Position numbers and translations under genes: made by a program
Notes under the pieces: model-generated
Told to the model about the DNA's origin: nothing
The model's input: the letters and a program-made list of their open reading frames with translations, nothing else
The model's database searches: none
In this document: positions 12,517-26,721 of the stretch, in pieces
Layout of the letters: each line of letters opens with the position of its first letter
Numbering within the stretch: the stretch's first letter is position 1
DNA from: Anas platyrhynchos
Lineage: Eukaryota; Chordata; Aves; Anseriformes; Anatidae
DNA length: 64,000 nucleotides
Reading direction: 5' to 3'
Assembly: GCF_047663525.1 (NCBI RefSeq)
Contig: NC_092602.1
Span: 7,501-71,500 of the forward strand

Positions 12517-12751
12517 CCGTGCCCGCAGCAGCCGCTCGCACTCTGCCAGCGCCTTCCGCACCCGATGCTGCATCTCGGCCAGGTGGAGGCAAGCGCTGGA
12601 GGGGGGGGAATAAATTGGGGGGGGGTCAATTTGGGGGGGGTCTGGGGGCATTTTGGGGGTTGGGGGCGCATTTAGGGGGCGGAGGGGACTGGTTCTCACC
12701 TGTAGGACTCGGCGTCGAGCCCCCCCGGGGGCAGCTGCAGGGCCAGGATGC
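12517..12751 (-). pseudogene. Two-exon gene fragment, cassette copy 6
   Basis: Exon A is 12751-12700 and exon B is 12595-12517. The intron is one base longer (an extra base in a homopolymer). Both exons are unchanged, so the length change falls where it does not affect the frame. The flank reads CCACAGGTACCC instead of CCACAAGTACCC. Confidence 0.5.
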
Positions 12752-12894
12752 CTGGGGGGGTGCGGGGAGGGGCATGTCAGCACCCCCCAGACCGAAACCC
12801 CAAAACCGCTGCCGTTGACCCCAAAACCGCCGCCGTTGACCCCAAGGTGGCCGCTGGTGACGCCGGTAGGGCCACCGGGCGCCCCGCGGGCCAC

Positions 12895-13653
12895 AGGTAC
12901 CCAACCCCAACCCCCAAACCCCCTAACCCTAACCCCCCAACCCGAACCCCCGACCCCCAACCATAACCCCCTAACCCTAACGGATCTAACCCTAACCCTA
13001 ACCCTCTAACCCTAACCCCCCAACCCCCTAACCCCCCAACCCTAACCCCCGACCCCCCAACCGATCTAACCCTAACCCTAACCCTCTAACCCTAACCCCC
13101 CAACCCTAACCCCCTAACCCTAATGGATCTAACCCTAACCCCCCAACCCTAACAGATCTAACCCTAACCCTAATCCTCTAACCCTAACCCCCCATCCTAA
13201 CCCCCCAACTCCAACCCCAACCTCCAAACCCCCTAACCCTAACGGATCTAACCCTAATCCTCTAACCCTAACGCCCAAACCCCCTAACCCCCTAACCCTA
13301 ACGGATCTAACCCTAACCCCCCAACCCTAATAGATCTAACCCTAACCCTAATCCTCTAACCCTAACCCCCCAACCCCTAACCCCCCAAGTACCCAACCCC
13401 AACCCCCAAACCCCCTAACCCTAACCCCCCAACCCCCTAACCCCCAACCCTAAACCCCCAACCCTAACCCCCGACCCCCCAACCCTAACAGATCTAACCC
13501 TAACACTCTAACCCTAACCCCCCAACCCCTAACCCCCCAAGTACCCAACCCCAACCCCCAAACCCCCTAACCCCCCCAACCCCCTAACCCCCAACCCTAA
13601 ACCCCCAACCCTAACCCCCTAACCCTAACGGATCTAACCCTAACCCTAGCCCC
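12895..13653. repeat. Degenerate telomere-repeat spacer 6
   Basis: Short spacer marking the switch between subfamilies. Its left part resembles spacer 5. Its right part (CAACTCCAACCCCAACCTCC, then CCCTAGCCCCATGG) resembles the spacers of copies 7-13. No gene is visible. Confidence 0.95.
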
Positions 13654-14408
13654 ATGGACCCCCCCTGGTGCGCCCCGCAAATGCGTCCCCCCGGCAACAG
13701 CACCCCGCAAACTTGGTTCCCCCCTCATTTTGGTTCCCCCGGTGCGCCCCACAAATGTGTCCCCCCGGAAACAAAACCCCGCACACTTGGTTCCCCCCTC
13801 ATTTTGGTTCCCCCCCCCCGGTGCGCCCCACAAATGTGTCCCCCCGGAAACAAAACCCTGCACACTTGGTTCCCCCCTCATTTTGGTTCCCCCCCCGGTG
13901 CGCCCCACAAATGTGTCCCCCCGGAAACAAAACCCCGCACACTTGGTTCCCCCCTCATTTTGGTTCCCCCCGGTGCGCCCCACAAATGTGTCCCCCCGGA
14001 AACAAAACCCCGCACACTTCGTTCCCCCCTCATTTTGGTTCCCCCCCCCGGTGCGCCCCACAAATGTGTCCCCCCGGAAACAAAACCCCGCACACTTGGT
14101 TCCCCCCTCATTTTGGTTCCCCCCCCCGGTGCGCCCCACAAATGTGTCCCCCCGGAAACAAAACCCCGCACACTTGGTTCCCCCCTCATTTTGGTTCCCC
14201 CCCCCCGGTGCGCCCCACAAATGTGCCCCCCGGAAACAAAACCCCGCACACTTGGTTCCCCCCTCATTTTGGTTCCCCCCCCCTTCCGCCCCCCCGTTGG
14301 GGTCCCCCCTAGCCCCATGGACCCACCCCCCGGTGCGCCCCGCAAATGCGTCCCCCCGGCAACAGCACCCCGCAAACTTGGTTCCCCCCTCATTTTGGTT
14401 CCCCCCCA
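13654..14408. repeat. 78-bp minisatellite array, copy 7 (subfamily B)
   Basis: About nine units. Both edges carry the variant CGCAAATGCGTCC with GGCAACAGCACC. The inner units read CACAAATGTGTCC, where subfamily A has ATGGGTCC. A separator CTTCCGCCCCCCCGTTGGGG precedes the last unit. Confidence 0.95.
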
Positions 14409-14486
14409 CCCTTGGGGTCCCCCCAAGCCCCATGGACACCCCCCCCTTGGTGCCCCCCCCCCAATTTGTCTCTCCCCCCGTCCTAC

Positions 14487-14720
14487 CCGTGCCCGCAGCA
14501 GCCGCTCGCACTCTTCCAGCGCCTTCCGCACCCGATGCTGCATCTCGGCCAGGTGGAGGCAAGCGCTGGAGGGGGGGGAATAAATTGGGGGGGGTCAATT
14601 TGGGGGGGGTCTGGGGGCATTTTGGGGGTTGGGGGCGCATTTAGGGGGCGGAGGGGACTGGTTCTCACCTGTAGGACTCGGCGTCGAGCCCCCCCGGGGG
14701 CAGCTGCAGGGCCAGGATGC
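14487..14720 (-). pseudogene. Two-exon gene fragment, cassette copy 7
   Basis: Exon A is 14720-14669 and exon B is 14565-14487. First copy of subfamily B. In exon B one codon is GAA instead of GCA, so ALAEC becomes ALEEC. The pyrimidine tract before exon A is an unbroken C-run. All splice dinucleotides are intact and the frame is open. Confidence 0.5.
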
Positions 14721-14871
14721 CTGGGGGGGTGCGGGGGGGGGCATGTCAGCACCCCCCAGACCGAAACCCCAAAACCGCTGCCGTTGACACCAAAACCGCC
14801 GCCGTTGACCCCAAGGTGGCCGCTGGTGACGCCGGTAGGGCCACCGGGCGCCCCGCGGGCCACAAGTACCC

Positions 14872-17761
14872 AACCCCAACCCCCAAACCCCCTAACCCTA
14901 ACCCCCCAACCCTAACCCCCGACCCCCCAACCGATCTAACCCTAACCCTCTAACCCTAACCCCCCAACCCTAACCCCCTAACCCTAACGGATCTAACCCT
15001 AACGGATCTAACCCTAACCCCCCTACCCTAACAGATCTAACCCTAACCCTAATCCTCTAACCCCCCAACCCCCCATCCTAACTCCCCAAGTACCCAACCC
15101 CAACCCCCAAACCCCCTAACACTAACCCCCCAACCCCCTAACCCCCAACCCTAAACCCCCAACCCTAACGGATCTAACCCTAATCCTCTAACCCTAACGC
15201 CCAAACCCCCTAACCCCCTAACCCTAACGGATCTAACCCTAACCCTCTAACCCTAACCCCCCAACCCCCTTACCCCCCAACCCTAACCCCCTAACCCTAA
15301 CGGATCTAACCCTAACCCCCCAACCCTAATAGATCTAACCCTAACCCTAATCCTCTAACCCTAACCCCCCAACCCCTAACCCCCCAAGTACCCAACCCCA
15401 ACCCCCAAACCCCCTAACCCTAACCCCCCAACCCCCTAACCCCCAACCCTAAACCCCCAACCCTAACGGATCTAACCCTAATCCTCTAACCCTAACGCCC
15501 AAACCCCCTAACCCCCTAACCCTAACGGATCTAACCCTAACCCTCTAACCCTAACCCCCCAACCCCCTTACCCCCAACCCTAACCCCCTAACCCTAACGG
15601 ATCTAAGCCTAACCCCCCAACCCTAATAGATCTAACCCTAACCCTAATCCTCTAACCTTAACCCCCCAAACCCTAACCCCCCAAGTACCCAACCCCAACC
15701 CCCAAACCCCCTAACCCTAATCCCCCAACCCCTAACCCCCCAAGTACCCAACCCCAACCCCCAAGCCCCCTAACCCTAACCCCCCAACCCCCTAACCCCC
15801 AACCCTAAACCCCCAACCCTAACCCCCGACCCCCCAACCCTAACGGATCTAACCCTAACCCCCCAACCCCTAACCCCCCAACTCCAACCCCAACCCCCAA
15901 ACCCCCTAACCCTAACGGATCTAACCCTAATCCTCTAACCCTAACGCCCAAACCCCCTAACCCCCTAACCCTAACGGATCTAACCCTAACCCCCCTACCC
16001 TAACAGATCTAACCCTAACCCTAATCCTCTAACCCTAACCCCCCATCCTAACCCCCCAAGTACCCAACCCCAACCCCCAAACCCCCTAACACTAACCCCC
16101 CAACCCCCTAACCCCCAACCCTAAACCCCCAACCCTAACGGATCTAACCCTAATCCTCTAACCCTAACGCCCAAACCCCCTAACCCCCTAACCCTAACGG
16201 ATCTAACCCTAACCCTCTAACCCTAACCCCCCAACGCCCTTACCCCCCAACCCTAACCCCCTAACCCTAACGGATCTAACCCTAACCCCCCAACCCTAAT
16301 AGATCTAACCCTAACCCTAATCCTCTAACCCTAACCCCCCAACCCCTAACCCCCCAAGTACCCAACCCCAACCCCCAAACCCCCTAACCCTAACCCCCCA
16401 ACCCCCTAACCCCCAACCCTAAACCCCCAACCCTAACCCCCGACCCCCCAACCCTAACGGATCTAACCCTAACACTCTAACCCTAACCCCCCAACTCCAA
16501 CCCCAACCCCCAAACCCCCTAACCCTAACGGATCTAACCCTAATCCTCTAACCCTAACGCCCAAACCCCCTAACCCCCTAAGCCTAACGGATCTAACACT
16601 AACCCTCTAACCCCAACCCCCTTACCCCCCAACCCTAACCCCCTAACCCTAACGGATCTAACCCTAACCCCCCAACCCCCTAACCCCCCAAGTACCCAAC
16701 CCCAACCCTAACCCCCGACCCCCCAACCCTAACAGATCTAACCCTAACACTCTAACCCTAACCCCCCAACCCCTAACCCCCTAACTCCAACCCCAACCCC
16801 CAAACCCCCTAACCCCCCAGCCCCCTAACCCCCAACCCTAAACCCCCAACCCTAACCCCCTAACCCTAACGGATCTAAGCCTAACCCCCCAACCCTAATA
16901 GATCTAACCCTAATGCTAATCCTCTAACCCTAACCCCCCAACCCCTAACCCCCCAAGTACCCAACCCCAACCCCCAAACCCCCTAACCCTAATCCCCCAA
17001 CCCCTAACCCCCCAAGTACCCAACCCCAACCCCCAAGCCCCCTAACCCTAACCCCCCAACCCCCTAACCCCCAACCCTAAACCCCCAACCCTAACCCCCG
17101 ACCCCCCAACCATAACCCCCTAACCCTAACGGATCTAACCCTAACCCTAACCCTCTAACCCTAACCCCCTAACCCTCTAACCCCCCAACCCTAACCCCCG
17201 ACCCCCCAACCCTAACCCCCTAACCCTAACGGATCTAACCCTAACCCCCCAACCCTAATAGATCTAACCCTAACCCTAATCCTCTAACCCTAACCCCCCA
17301 ACCCCTAACCCCCCAACTCCAACCCCAACCTCCAAACCCCCTAACCCTAACGGATCTAACCCTAATCCTCTAACCCTAACGCCCAAACCCCCTAACCCCC
17401 TAACCCTAACGGATCTAACCCTAACCCCCCAACCCTAATAGATCTAACCCTAACCCTAATCCTCTAACCCTAACCCCCCAACCCCTAACCCCCCAAGTAC
17501 CCAACCCCAACCCCCAAACCCCCTAACCCTAACCCCCCAACCCCCTAACCCCCAACCCTAAACCCCCAACCCTAACCCCCGACCCCCCAACCCTAACAGA
17601 TCTAACCCTAACACTCTAACCCTAACCCCCCAACCCCTAACCCCCCAAGTACCCAACCCCAACCCCCAAACCCCCTAACCCCCCCAACCCCCTAACCCCC
17701 AACCCTAAACCCCCAACCCTAACCCCCTAACCCTAACGGATCTAACCCTAACCCTAGCCCC
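14872..17761. repeat. Degenerate telomere-repeat spacer 7
   Basis: 2.9 kb with internal higher-order structure. A block that starts CAAGTACCCAACCCC recurs at about 15088, 15386 and 15683, giving a sub-repeat of roughly 297 bp. No gene is visible. Confidence 0.95.
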
Positions 17762-18752
17762 ATGGACCCCCCCTGGTGCGCCCCGCAAATGCGTCCCCCC
17801 GGCAACAGCACCCCGCAAACTTGGTTCCCCCCTCATTTTGGTTCCCCCGGTGCGCCCCACAAATGTGTCCCCCCGGAAACAAAACCCCGCACACTTGGTT
17901 CCCCCCTCATTTTGGTTCCCCCCGGTGCGCCCCACAAATGTGTCCCCCCGGAAACAAAACCCCGCACACTTGGTTCCCCCCTCATTTTGGTTCCCCCCCC
18001 GGTGCGCCCCGCAAATGTGTCCCCCCGGAAACAAAACCCCGCACACTTGGTTCCCCCCTCATTTTGGTTCCCCCCCCGGTGCGCCCCACAAATGTGTCCC
18101 CCCGGAAACAAAACCCCGCACACTTGGTTCCCCCCTCATTTTGGTTCCCCCCCCCGGTGCGCCCCACAAATGTGTCCCCCCGGAAACAAAACCCCGCACA
18201 CTTGGTTCCCCCCTCATTTTGGTTCCCCCCCCCCCCCGGTGCGCCCTACAAATGTGTCCCCCCGGAAACAAAACCCTGCACACTTGGTTCCCCCCTCATT
18301 TTGGTTCCCCCCCCGGTGCGCCCCACAAATGTGTCCCCCCGGAAACAAAACCCCGCACACTTGGTTCCCCCCTCATTTTGGTTCCCCCCGGTGCGCCCCA
18401 CAAATGTGTCCCCCCGGAAACAAAACCCCGCACACTTGGTTCCCCCCTCATTTTGGTTCCCCCCCCCGGTGCGCCCCACAAATGTGTCCCCCCGGAAACA
18501 AAACCCCGCACACTTGGTTCCCCCCTCATTTTGGTTCCCCCCCCCCCGGTGCGCCCCACAAATGTGCCCCCCGGAAACAAAACCCCGCACACTTGGTTCC
18601 CCCCTCATTTTGGTTCCCCCCCCCTTCCGCCCCCCCGTTGGGGTCCCCCCTAGCCCCATGGACCCACCCCCCGGTGCGCCCCGCAAATGCGTCCCCCCGG
18701 CAACAGCACCCCGCAAACTTGGTTCCCCCCTCATTTTGGTTCCCCCCCACCC
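17762..18752. repeat. 78-bp minisatellite array, copy 8
   Basis: About twelve units, subfamily B edges and separator as in copy 7. One unit has GTGCGCCCTACAAATG near 18240. Confidence 0.95.
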
Positions 18753-18827
18753 TTGGGGTCCCCCCAAGCCCCATGGACACCCCCCCCTTGGTGCCCCCCC
18801 CCCAATTTGTCTCTCCCCCCGTCCTAC

Positions 18828-19061
18828 CCGTGCCCGCAGCAGCCGCTCGCACTCTTCCAGCGCCTTCCGCACCCGATGCTGCATCTCGGCCAGGTGGAGG
18901 CAAGCGCTGGAGGGGGGGGAATAAATTGGGGGGGGTCAATTTGGGGGGGGTCTGGGGGCATTTTGGGGGTTGGGGGCGCATTTAGGGGGCGGAGGGGACT
19001 GGTTCTCACCTGTAGGACTCGGCGTCGAGCCCCCCCGGGGGCAGCTGCAGGGCCAGGATGC
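18828..19061 (-). pseudogene. Two-exon gene fragment, cassette copy 8
   Basis: Exon A is 19061-19010 and exon B is 18906-18828. Coding sequence as copy 7. One G is lost just outside exon A (acceptor side), which shortens the pyrimidine tract but keeps AG. Shared with copies 9 and 12. Confidence 0.5.
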
Positions 19062-19202
19062 CTGGGGGGTGCGGGGGGGGGCATGTCAGCACCCCCCAGA
19101 CCGAAACCCCAAAACCGCTGCCGTTGACACCAAAACCGCCGCCGTTGACCCCAAGGTGGCCGCTGGTGACGCCGGTAGGGCCACCGGGCGCCCCGCGGGC
19201 CA

Positions 19203-22095
19203 CAAGTACCCAACCCCAACCCCCAAACCCCCTAACCCTAACCCCCCAACCCTAACCCCCGACCCCCCAACCGATCTAACCCTAACCCTCTAACCCTAAC
19301 CCCCCAACCCTAACCCCCTAACCCTAACGGATCTAACCCTAACGGATCTAACCCTAACCCCCCTACCCTAACAGATCTAACCCTAACCCTAATCCTCTAA
19401 CCCCCCAACCCCCCATCCTAACTCCCCAAGTACCCAACCCCAACCCCCAAACCCCCTAACACTAACCCCCCAACGCCCTAACCCCCAACCCTAAACCCCC
19501 AACCCTAACGGATCTAACCCTAATCCTCTAACCCTAACGCCCAAACCCCCTAACCCCCTAACCCTAACGGATCTAACCCTAACCCTCTAACCCTAACCCC
19601 CCAACCCCCTTACCCCCCAACCCTAACCCCCTAACCCTAACGGATCTAACCCTAACCCCCCAACCCTAATAGATCTAACCCTAACCCTAATCCTCTAACC
19701 CTAACCCCCCAACCCCTAACCCCCCAAGTACCCAACCCCAACCCCCAAACCCCCTAACCCTAACCCCCCAACCCCCTAACCCCCAACCCTAAACCCCCAA
19801 CCCTAACGGATCTAACCCTAATCCTCTAACCCTAACGCCCAAACCCCCTAACCCCCTAACCCTAACGGATCTAACCCTAACCCTCTAACCCTAACCCCCC
19901 AACCCCCTTACCCCCAACCCTAACCCCCTAACCCTAACGGATCTAAGCCTAACCCCCCAACCCTAATAGATCTAACCCTAACCCTAATCCTCTAACCTTA
20001 ACCCCCCAAACCCTAACCCCCCAAGTACCCAACCCCAACCCCCAAACCCCCTAACCCTAATCCCCCAACCCCTAACCCCCCAAGTACCCAACCCCAACCC
20101 CCAAGCCCCCTAACCCTAACCCCCCAACCCCCTAACCCCCAACCCTAAACCCCCAACCCTAACCCCCGACCCCCCAACCCTAACGGATCTAACCCTAACC
20201 CCCCAACCCCTAACCCCCCAACTCCAACCCCAACCCCCAAACCCCCTAACCCTAACGGATCTAACCCTAATCCTCTAACCCTAACGCCCAAACCCCCTAA
20301 CCCCCTAACCCTAACGGATCTAACCCTAACCCCCCTACCCTAACAGATCTAACCCTAACCCTAATCCTCTAACCCTAACCCCCCATCCTAACCCCCCAAG
20401 TACCCAACCCCAACCCCCAAACCCCCTAACACTAACCCCCCAACCCCCTAACCCCCAACCCTAAACCCCCAACCCTAACGGATCTAACCCTAATCCTCTA
20501 ACCCTAACGCCCAAACCCCCTAACCCCCTAACCCTAACGGATCTAACCCTAACCCTCTAACCCTAACCCCCCAACCCCCTTACCCCCCAACCCTAACCCC
20601 CTAACCCTAACGGATCTAACCCTAACCCCCCAACCCTAATAGATCTAACCCTAACCCTAATCCTCTAACCCTAACCCCCCAACCCCTAACCCCCCAAGTA
20701 CCCAACCCCAACCCCCAAACCCCCTAACCCTAACCCCCCAACCCCCTAACCCCCAACCCTAAACCCCCAACCCTAACCCCCGACCCCCCAACCCTAACGG
20801 ATCTAACCCTAACACTCTAACCCTAACCCCCCAACTCCAACCCCCAAACCCCCTAACCCTAACGGATCTAACCCTAATCCTCTAACCCTAACGCCCAAAC
20901 CCCCTAACCCCCTAAGCCTAACGGATCTAACACTAACCCTCTAACCCCAACCCCCTTACCCCCCAACCCTAACCCCCTAACCCTAACGGATCTAACCCTA
21001 ACCCCCCAACCCCCTAACCCCCCAAGTACCCAACCCCAACCCTAACCCCCGACCCCCCAACCCTAACAGATCTAACCCTAACACTCTAACCCTAACCCCC
21101 CAACCCCTAACCCCCTAACTCCAACCCCAACCCCCAAACCCCCTAACCCCCCAGCCCCCTAACCCCCAACCCTAAACCCCCAACCCTAACCCCCTAACCC
21201 TAACGGATCTAAGCCTAACCCCCCAACCCTAATAGATCTAACCCTAATGCTAATCCTCTAACCCTAACCCCCCAACCCCTAACCCCCCAAGTACCCAACC
21301 CCAACCCCCAAACCCCCTAACCCTAATCCCCCAACCCCTAACCCCCCAAGTACCCAACCCCAACCCCCAAGCCCCCTAACCCTAACCCCCCAACCCCCTA
21401 ACCCCCAACCCTAAACCCCCAACCCTAACCCCCGACCCCCCAACCATAACCCCCTAACCCTAACGGATCTAACCCTAACCCTAACCCTCTAACCCTAACC
21501 CCCTAACCCTCTAACCCCCCAACCCTAACCCCCGACCCCCCAACCCTAACCCCCTAACCCTAACGGATCTAACCCTAACCCCCCAACCCTAATAGATCTA
21601 ACCCTAACCCTAATCCTCTAACCCTAACCCCCCAACCCCTAACCCCCCAACTCCAACCCCAACCTCCAAACCCCCTAACCCTAACGGATCTAACCCTAAT
21701 CCTCTAACCCTAACGCCCAAACCCCCTAACCCCCTAACCCTAACGGATCTAACCCTAACCCCCCAACCCTAATAGATCTAACCCTAACCCTAATCCTCTA
21801 ACCCTAACCCCCCAAACCCTAACCCCCCAAGTACCCAACCCCAACCCCCAAACCCCCTAACCCTAACCCCCCAACCCCCTAACCCCCAACCCTAAACCCC
21901 CAACCCTAACCCCCGACCCCCCAACCCTAACAGATCTAACCCTAACACTCTAACCCTAACCCCCCAACCCCTAACCCCCCAAGTACCCAACCCCAACCCC
22001 CAAACCCCCTAACCCCCCCAACCCCCTAACCCCCAACCCTAAACCCCCAACCCTAACCCCCTAACCCTAACGGATCTAACCCTAACCCTAGCCCC
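19203..22095. repeat. Degenerate telomere-repeat spacer 8
   Basis: Nearly identical to spacer 7 at an offset of about 4.34 kb, with a few single-base and short length changes. No gene is visible. Confidence 0.95.
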
Positions 22096-23086
22096 ATGGA
22101 CCCTACCTGGTGCGCCCCGCAAATGCGTCCCCCCGGCAACAGCACCCCGCAAACTTGGTTCCCCCCTCATTTTGGTTCCCCCGGTGCGCCCCACAAATGT
22201 GTCCCCCCGGAAACAAAACCCCGCACACTTGGTTCCCCCCTCATTTTGGTTCCCCCCGGTGCGCCCCACAAATGTGTCCCCCCGGAAACAAAACCCCGCA
22301 CACTTGGTTCCCCCCTCATTTTGGTTCCCCCCCCGGTGCGCCCCGCAAATGTGTCCCCCCGGAAACAAAACCCCGCACACTTGGTTCCCCCCTCATTTTG
22401 GTTCCCCCCCCGGTGCGCCCCACAAATGTGTCCCCCCGGAAACAAAACCCCGCACACTTGGTTCCCCCCTCATTTTGGTTCCCCCCCCCGGTGCGCCCCA
22501 CAAATGTGTCCCCCCGGAAACAAAACCCCGCACACTTGGTTCCCCCCTCATTTTGGTTCCCCCCCCCCCCCCCGGTGCGCCCCACAAATGTGTCCCCCCG
22601 GAAACAAAACCCTGCACACTTGGTTCCCCCCTCATTTTGGTTCCCCCCCCGGTGCGCCCCACAAATGTGTCCCCCCGGAAACAAAACCCCGCACACTTGG
22701 TTCCCCCCTCATTTTGGTTCCCCCCGGTGCGCCCCACAAATGTGTCCCCCCGGAAACAAAACCCCGCACACTTGGTTCCCCCCTCATTTTGGTTCCCCCC
22801 CCCGGTGCGCCCAACAAATGTGTCCCCCCGGAAACAAAACCCCGCACACTTGGTTCCCCCCTCATTTTGGTTCCCCCCCCCCCGGTGCGCCCCACAAATG
22901 TGCCCCCCGGAAACAAAACCCCGCACACTTGGTTCCCCCCTCATTTTGGTTCCCCCCCCCTTCCGCCCCCCCGTTGGGGTCCCCCCTAGCCCCATGGACC
23001 CACCCCCCGGTGCGCCCCGCAAATGCGTCCCCCCGGCAACAGCACCCCGCAAACTTGGTTCCCCCCTCATTTTGGTTCCCCCCCAC
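22096..23086. repeat. 78-bp minisatellite array, copy 9
   Basis: About twelve units. It begins ATGGACCCTACCTGG, where copies 7, 8 and 12 have ATGGACCCCCCCTGG. One unit reads GCGCCCAACAAATG near 22808. Confidence 0.95.
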
Positions 23087-23163
23087 CCTTGGGGTCCCCC
23101 CAAGCCCCATGGACACCCCCCCCTTGGTGCCCCCCCCCCAATTTGTCTCTCCCCCCGTCCTAC

Positions 23164-23397
23164 CCGTGCCCGCAGCAGCCGCTCGCACTCTTCCAGCGCC
23201 TTCCGCACCCGATGCTGCATCTCGGCCAGGTGGAGGCAAGCGCTGGAGGGGGGGGAATAAATTGGGGGGGGTCAATTTGGGGGGGGTCTGGGGGCATTTT
23301 GGGGGTTGGGGGCGCATTTAGGGGGCGGAGGGGACTGGTTCTCACCTGTAGGACTCGGCGTCGAGCCCCCCCGGGGGCAGCTGCAGGGCCAGGATGC
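23164..23397 (-). pseudogene. Two-exon gene fragment, cassette copy 9
   Basis: Exon A is 23397-23346 and exon B is 23242-23164. Same exons and same shortened acceptor tract as copy 8. Confidence 0.5.
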
Positions 23398-23539
23398 CTG
23401 GGGGGTGCGGGGGGGGGCATGTCAGCACCCCCCAGACCGAAACCCCAAAACCGCTGCCGTTGACACCAAAACCGCCGCCGTTGACCCCAAGGTGGCCGCT
23501 GGTGACGCCGGTAGGGCCACCGGGCGCCCCGCGGGCCAC

Positions 23540-25781
23540 AAGTACCCAACCCCAACCCCCAAACCCCCTAACCCTAACCCCCCAACCCTAACCCCCGACC
23601 CCCCAACCGATCTAACCCTAACCCTCTAACCCTAACCCCCCAACCCTAACCCCCTAACCCTAACGGATCTAACCCTAACGGATCTAACCCTAACCCCCCT
23701 ACCCTAACAGATCTAACCCTAACCCTAATCCTCTAACCCCCCAACCCCCCATCCTAACTCCCCAAGTACCCAACCCCAACCCCCAAACCCCCTAACACTA
23801 ACCCCCCAACCCCCTAACCCCCAACCCTAAACCCCCAACCCTAACGGATCTAACCCTAATCCTCTAACCCTAACGCCCAAACCCCCTAACCCCCTAACCC
23901 TAACGGATCTAACCCTAACCCTCTAACCCTAACCCCCCAACCCCCTTACCCCCCAACCCTAACCCCCTAACCCTAACGGATCTAACCCTAACCCCCCAAC
24001 CCTAATAGATCTAACCCTAACCCTAATCCTCTAACCCTAACCCCCCAACCCCTAACCCCCCAAGTACCCAACCCCAACCCCCAAACCCCCTAACCCTAAC
24101 CCCCCAACCCCCTAACCCCCAACCCTAAACCCCCAACCCTAACGGATCTAACCCTAATCCTCTAACCCTAACGCCCAAACCCCCTAACCCCCTAACCCTA
24201 ACGGATCTAACCCTAACCCTCTAACCCTAACCCCCCAACCCCCTTACCCCCAACCCTAACCCCCTAACCCTAACGGATCTAAGCCTAACCCCCCAACCCT
24301 AATAGATCTAACCCTAACCCTAATCCTCTAACCTTAACCCCCCAAACCCTAACCCCCCAAGTACCCAACCCCAACCCCCAAACCCCCTAACCCTAATCCC
24401 CCAACCCCTAACCCCCCAAGTACCCAACCCCAACCCCCAAGCCCCCTAACCCTAACCCCCCAACCCCCTAACCCCCAACCCTAAACCCCCAACCCTAACC
24501 CCCGACCCCCCAACCCTAACGGATCTAACCCTAACCCCCCAACCCCTAACCCCCCAACTCCAACCCCAACCCCCAAACCCCCTAACCCTAACGGATCTAA
24601 CCCTAATCCTCTAACCCTAACGCCCAAACCCCCTAACCCCCTAACCCTAACGGATCTAACCCTAACCCCCCAACCCTAATAGATCTAACCCTAACCCTAA
24701 TCCTCTAACCCTAACCCCCCAACCCCTAACCCCCCAAGTACCCAACCCCAACCCCCAAACCCCCTAACCCTAACCCCCCAACCCCCTAACCCCCAAACCC
24801 TAAACCCCCAACCCTAACCCCCGACCCCCCAACCATAACCCCCTAACCCTAACGGATCTAACCCTAACCCTAACCCTCTAACCCTAACCCCCTAACCCTC
24901 TAACCCCCCAACCCTAACCCCCGACCCCCCAACCCTAACCCCCTAACCCTAACGGATCTAACCCTAACCCCCCAACCCTAATAGATCTAACCCTAACCCT
25001 AATCCTCTAACCCTAACCCCCCAACCCCTAACCCCCCAACTCCAACCCCAACCTCCAAACCCCCTAACCCTAACGGATCTAACCCTAATCCTCTAACCCT
25101 AACGCCCAAACCCCCTAACCCCCTAACCCTAACGGATCTAACCCTAACCCCCCAACCCTAATAGATCTAACCCTAACCCTAATCCTCTAACCCTAACCCC
25201 CCAACCCCTAACCCCCCAAGTACCCAACCCCAACCCCCAAACCCCCTAACCCTAACCCCCCAACCCCCTAACCCCCAACCCTAAACCCCCAACCCTAACG
25301 GATCTAACCCTAATCCTCTAACCCTAACGCCCAAAACCCCTAACCCCCTAACCCTAACGGATCTAACCCTAACCCTCTAACCCTAACCCCCCAACCCCCT
25401 TACCCCCCAACCCTAACCCCCTAACCCTAACGGATCTAACCCTAACCCCCCAACCCTAATAGATCTAACCCTAACCCTAATCCTCTAACCCTAACCCCCC
25501 AAACCCTAACCCCCCAAGTACCCAACCCCAACCCCCAAACCCCCTAACCCTAACCCCCCAACCCCCTAACCCCCAACCCTAAACCCCCAACCCTAACCCC
25601 CGACCCCCCAACCCTAACAGATCTAACCCTAACACTCTAACCCTAACCCCCCAACCCCTAACCCCCCAAGTACCCAACCCCAACCCCCAAACCCCCTAAC
25701 CCCCCAACCCCCTAACCCCCAACCCTAAACCCCCAACCCTAACCCCCTAACCCTAACGGATCTAACCCTAACCCTAGCCCC
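23540..25781. repeat. Degenerate telomere-repeat spacer 9
   Basis: Begins like spacers 7 and 8 but is about 650 bp shorter. The middle of those spacers is replaced or deleted between about 24660 and 25300. No gene is visible. Confidence 0.95.
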
Positions 25782-26645
25782 ATGGACCCCCCCTGGTGCG
25801 CCCCGCAAATGCGTCCCCCCGGCAACAGCACCCCGCAAACTTGGTTCCCCCCTCATTTTCGTTCCCCCGGTGCGCCCCACAAATGTGTCCCCCCGGAAAC
25901 AAAACCCCGCACACTTGGTTCCCCCCTCATTTTGATTCCCCCCGGTGCGCCCCACAAATGTGTCCCCCCGGAAACAAAACCCCGCACACTTGGTTCCCCC
26001 CTCATTTTGGTTCCCCCCCCCGGTGCGCCCCGCAAATGTGTCCCCCCGGAAACAAAACCCCGCACACTTGGTTCCCCCCTCATTTTGGTTCCCCCCCCCC
26101 GGTGCGCCCCACAAATGTGTCCCCCCGGAAACAAAACCCCGCACACTTGGTTCCCCCCTCATTTTGGTTCCCCCCCCCCGGTGCGCCGCACAAATGTGTC
26201 CCCCCGGAAACAAAACCCCGCACACTTGGTTCCCCCCTCATTTTGGTTCCCCCCCCCGGTGCGCCCCACAAATGTGTCCCCCCGGAAACAAAACCCCGCA
26301 CACTTGGTTCCCCCCTCATTTTGGTTCCCCCCCCCCGGTGCGCCCCACAAATGTGTCCCCCCGGAAACAAAACCCCGCACACTTGGTTCCCCCCTCATTT
26401 TGGTTCCCCCCGGTGCGCCCCACAAATGTGCCCCCCCGGAAACAAAACCCCGCACACTTCGTTCCCCCCTCATTTTGGTTCCCCCCCCCCGGTGCGCCCC
26501 ACAAATGTGTCCCCCCGGAAACAAAACCCCACACACTTGGTTCCCCCCTCATTTTGGTTACCCCCCGGTGCGCCCCACAAATGCGTCCCCCCGGCAACAA
26601 AACCCCGCACACTTGGTTCCCCCCTCATTTTGGTTCCCCCCCACC
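25782..26645. repeat. 78-bp minisatellite array, copy 10
   Basis: About eleven units. The separator of copies 7-9 is missing, and the last unit is a hybrid (GGCAACAAAACCCCGCACAC). Private variants include CATTTTCGTTCC near 25856 and GTGCGCCGCAC near 26181. Confidence 0.95.
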
Positions 26646-26721
26646 CTTGGGGTCCCCCCAAGCCCCATGGACACCCCCCCCTTGGTGCCCCCCCCCCAAT
26701 TTGTCTCTCCCCCCGTCCTAC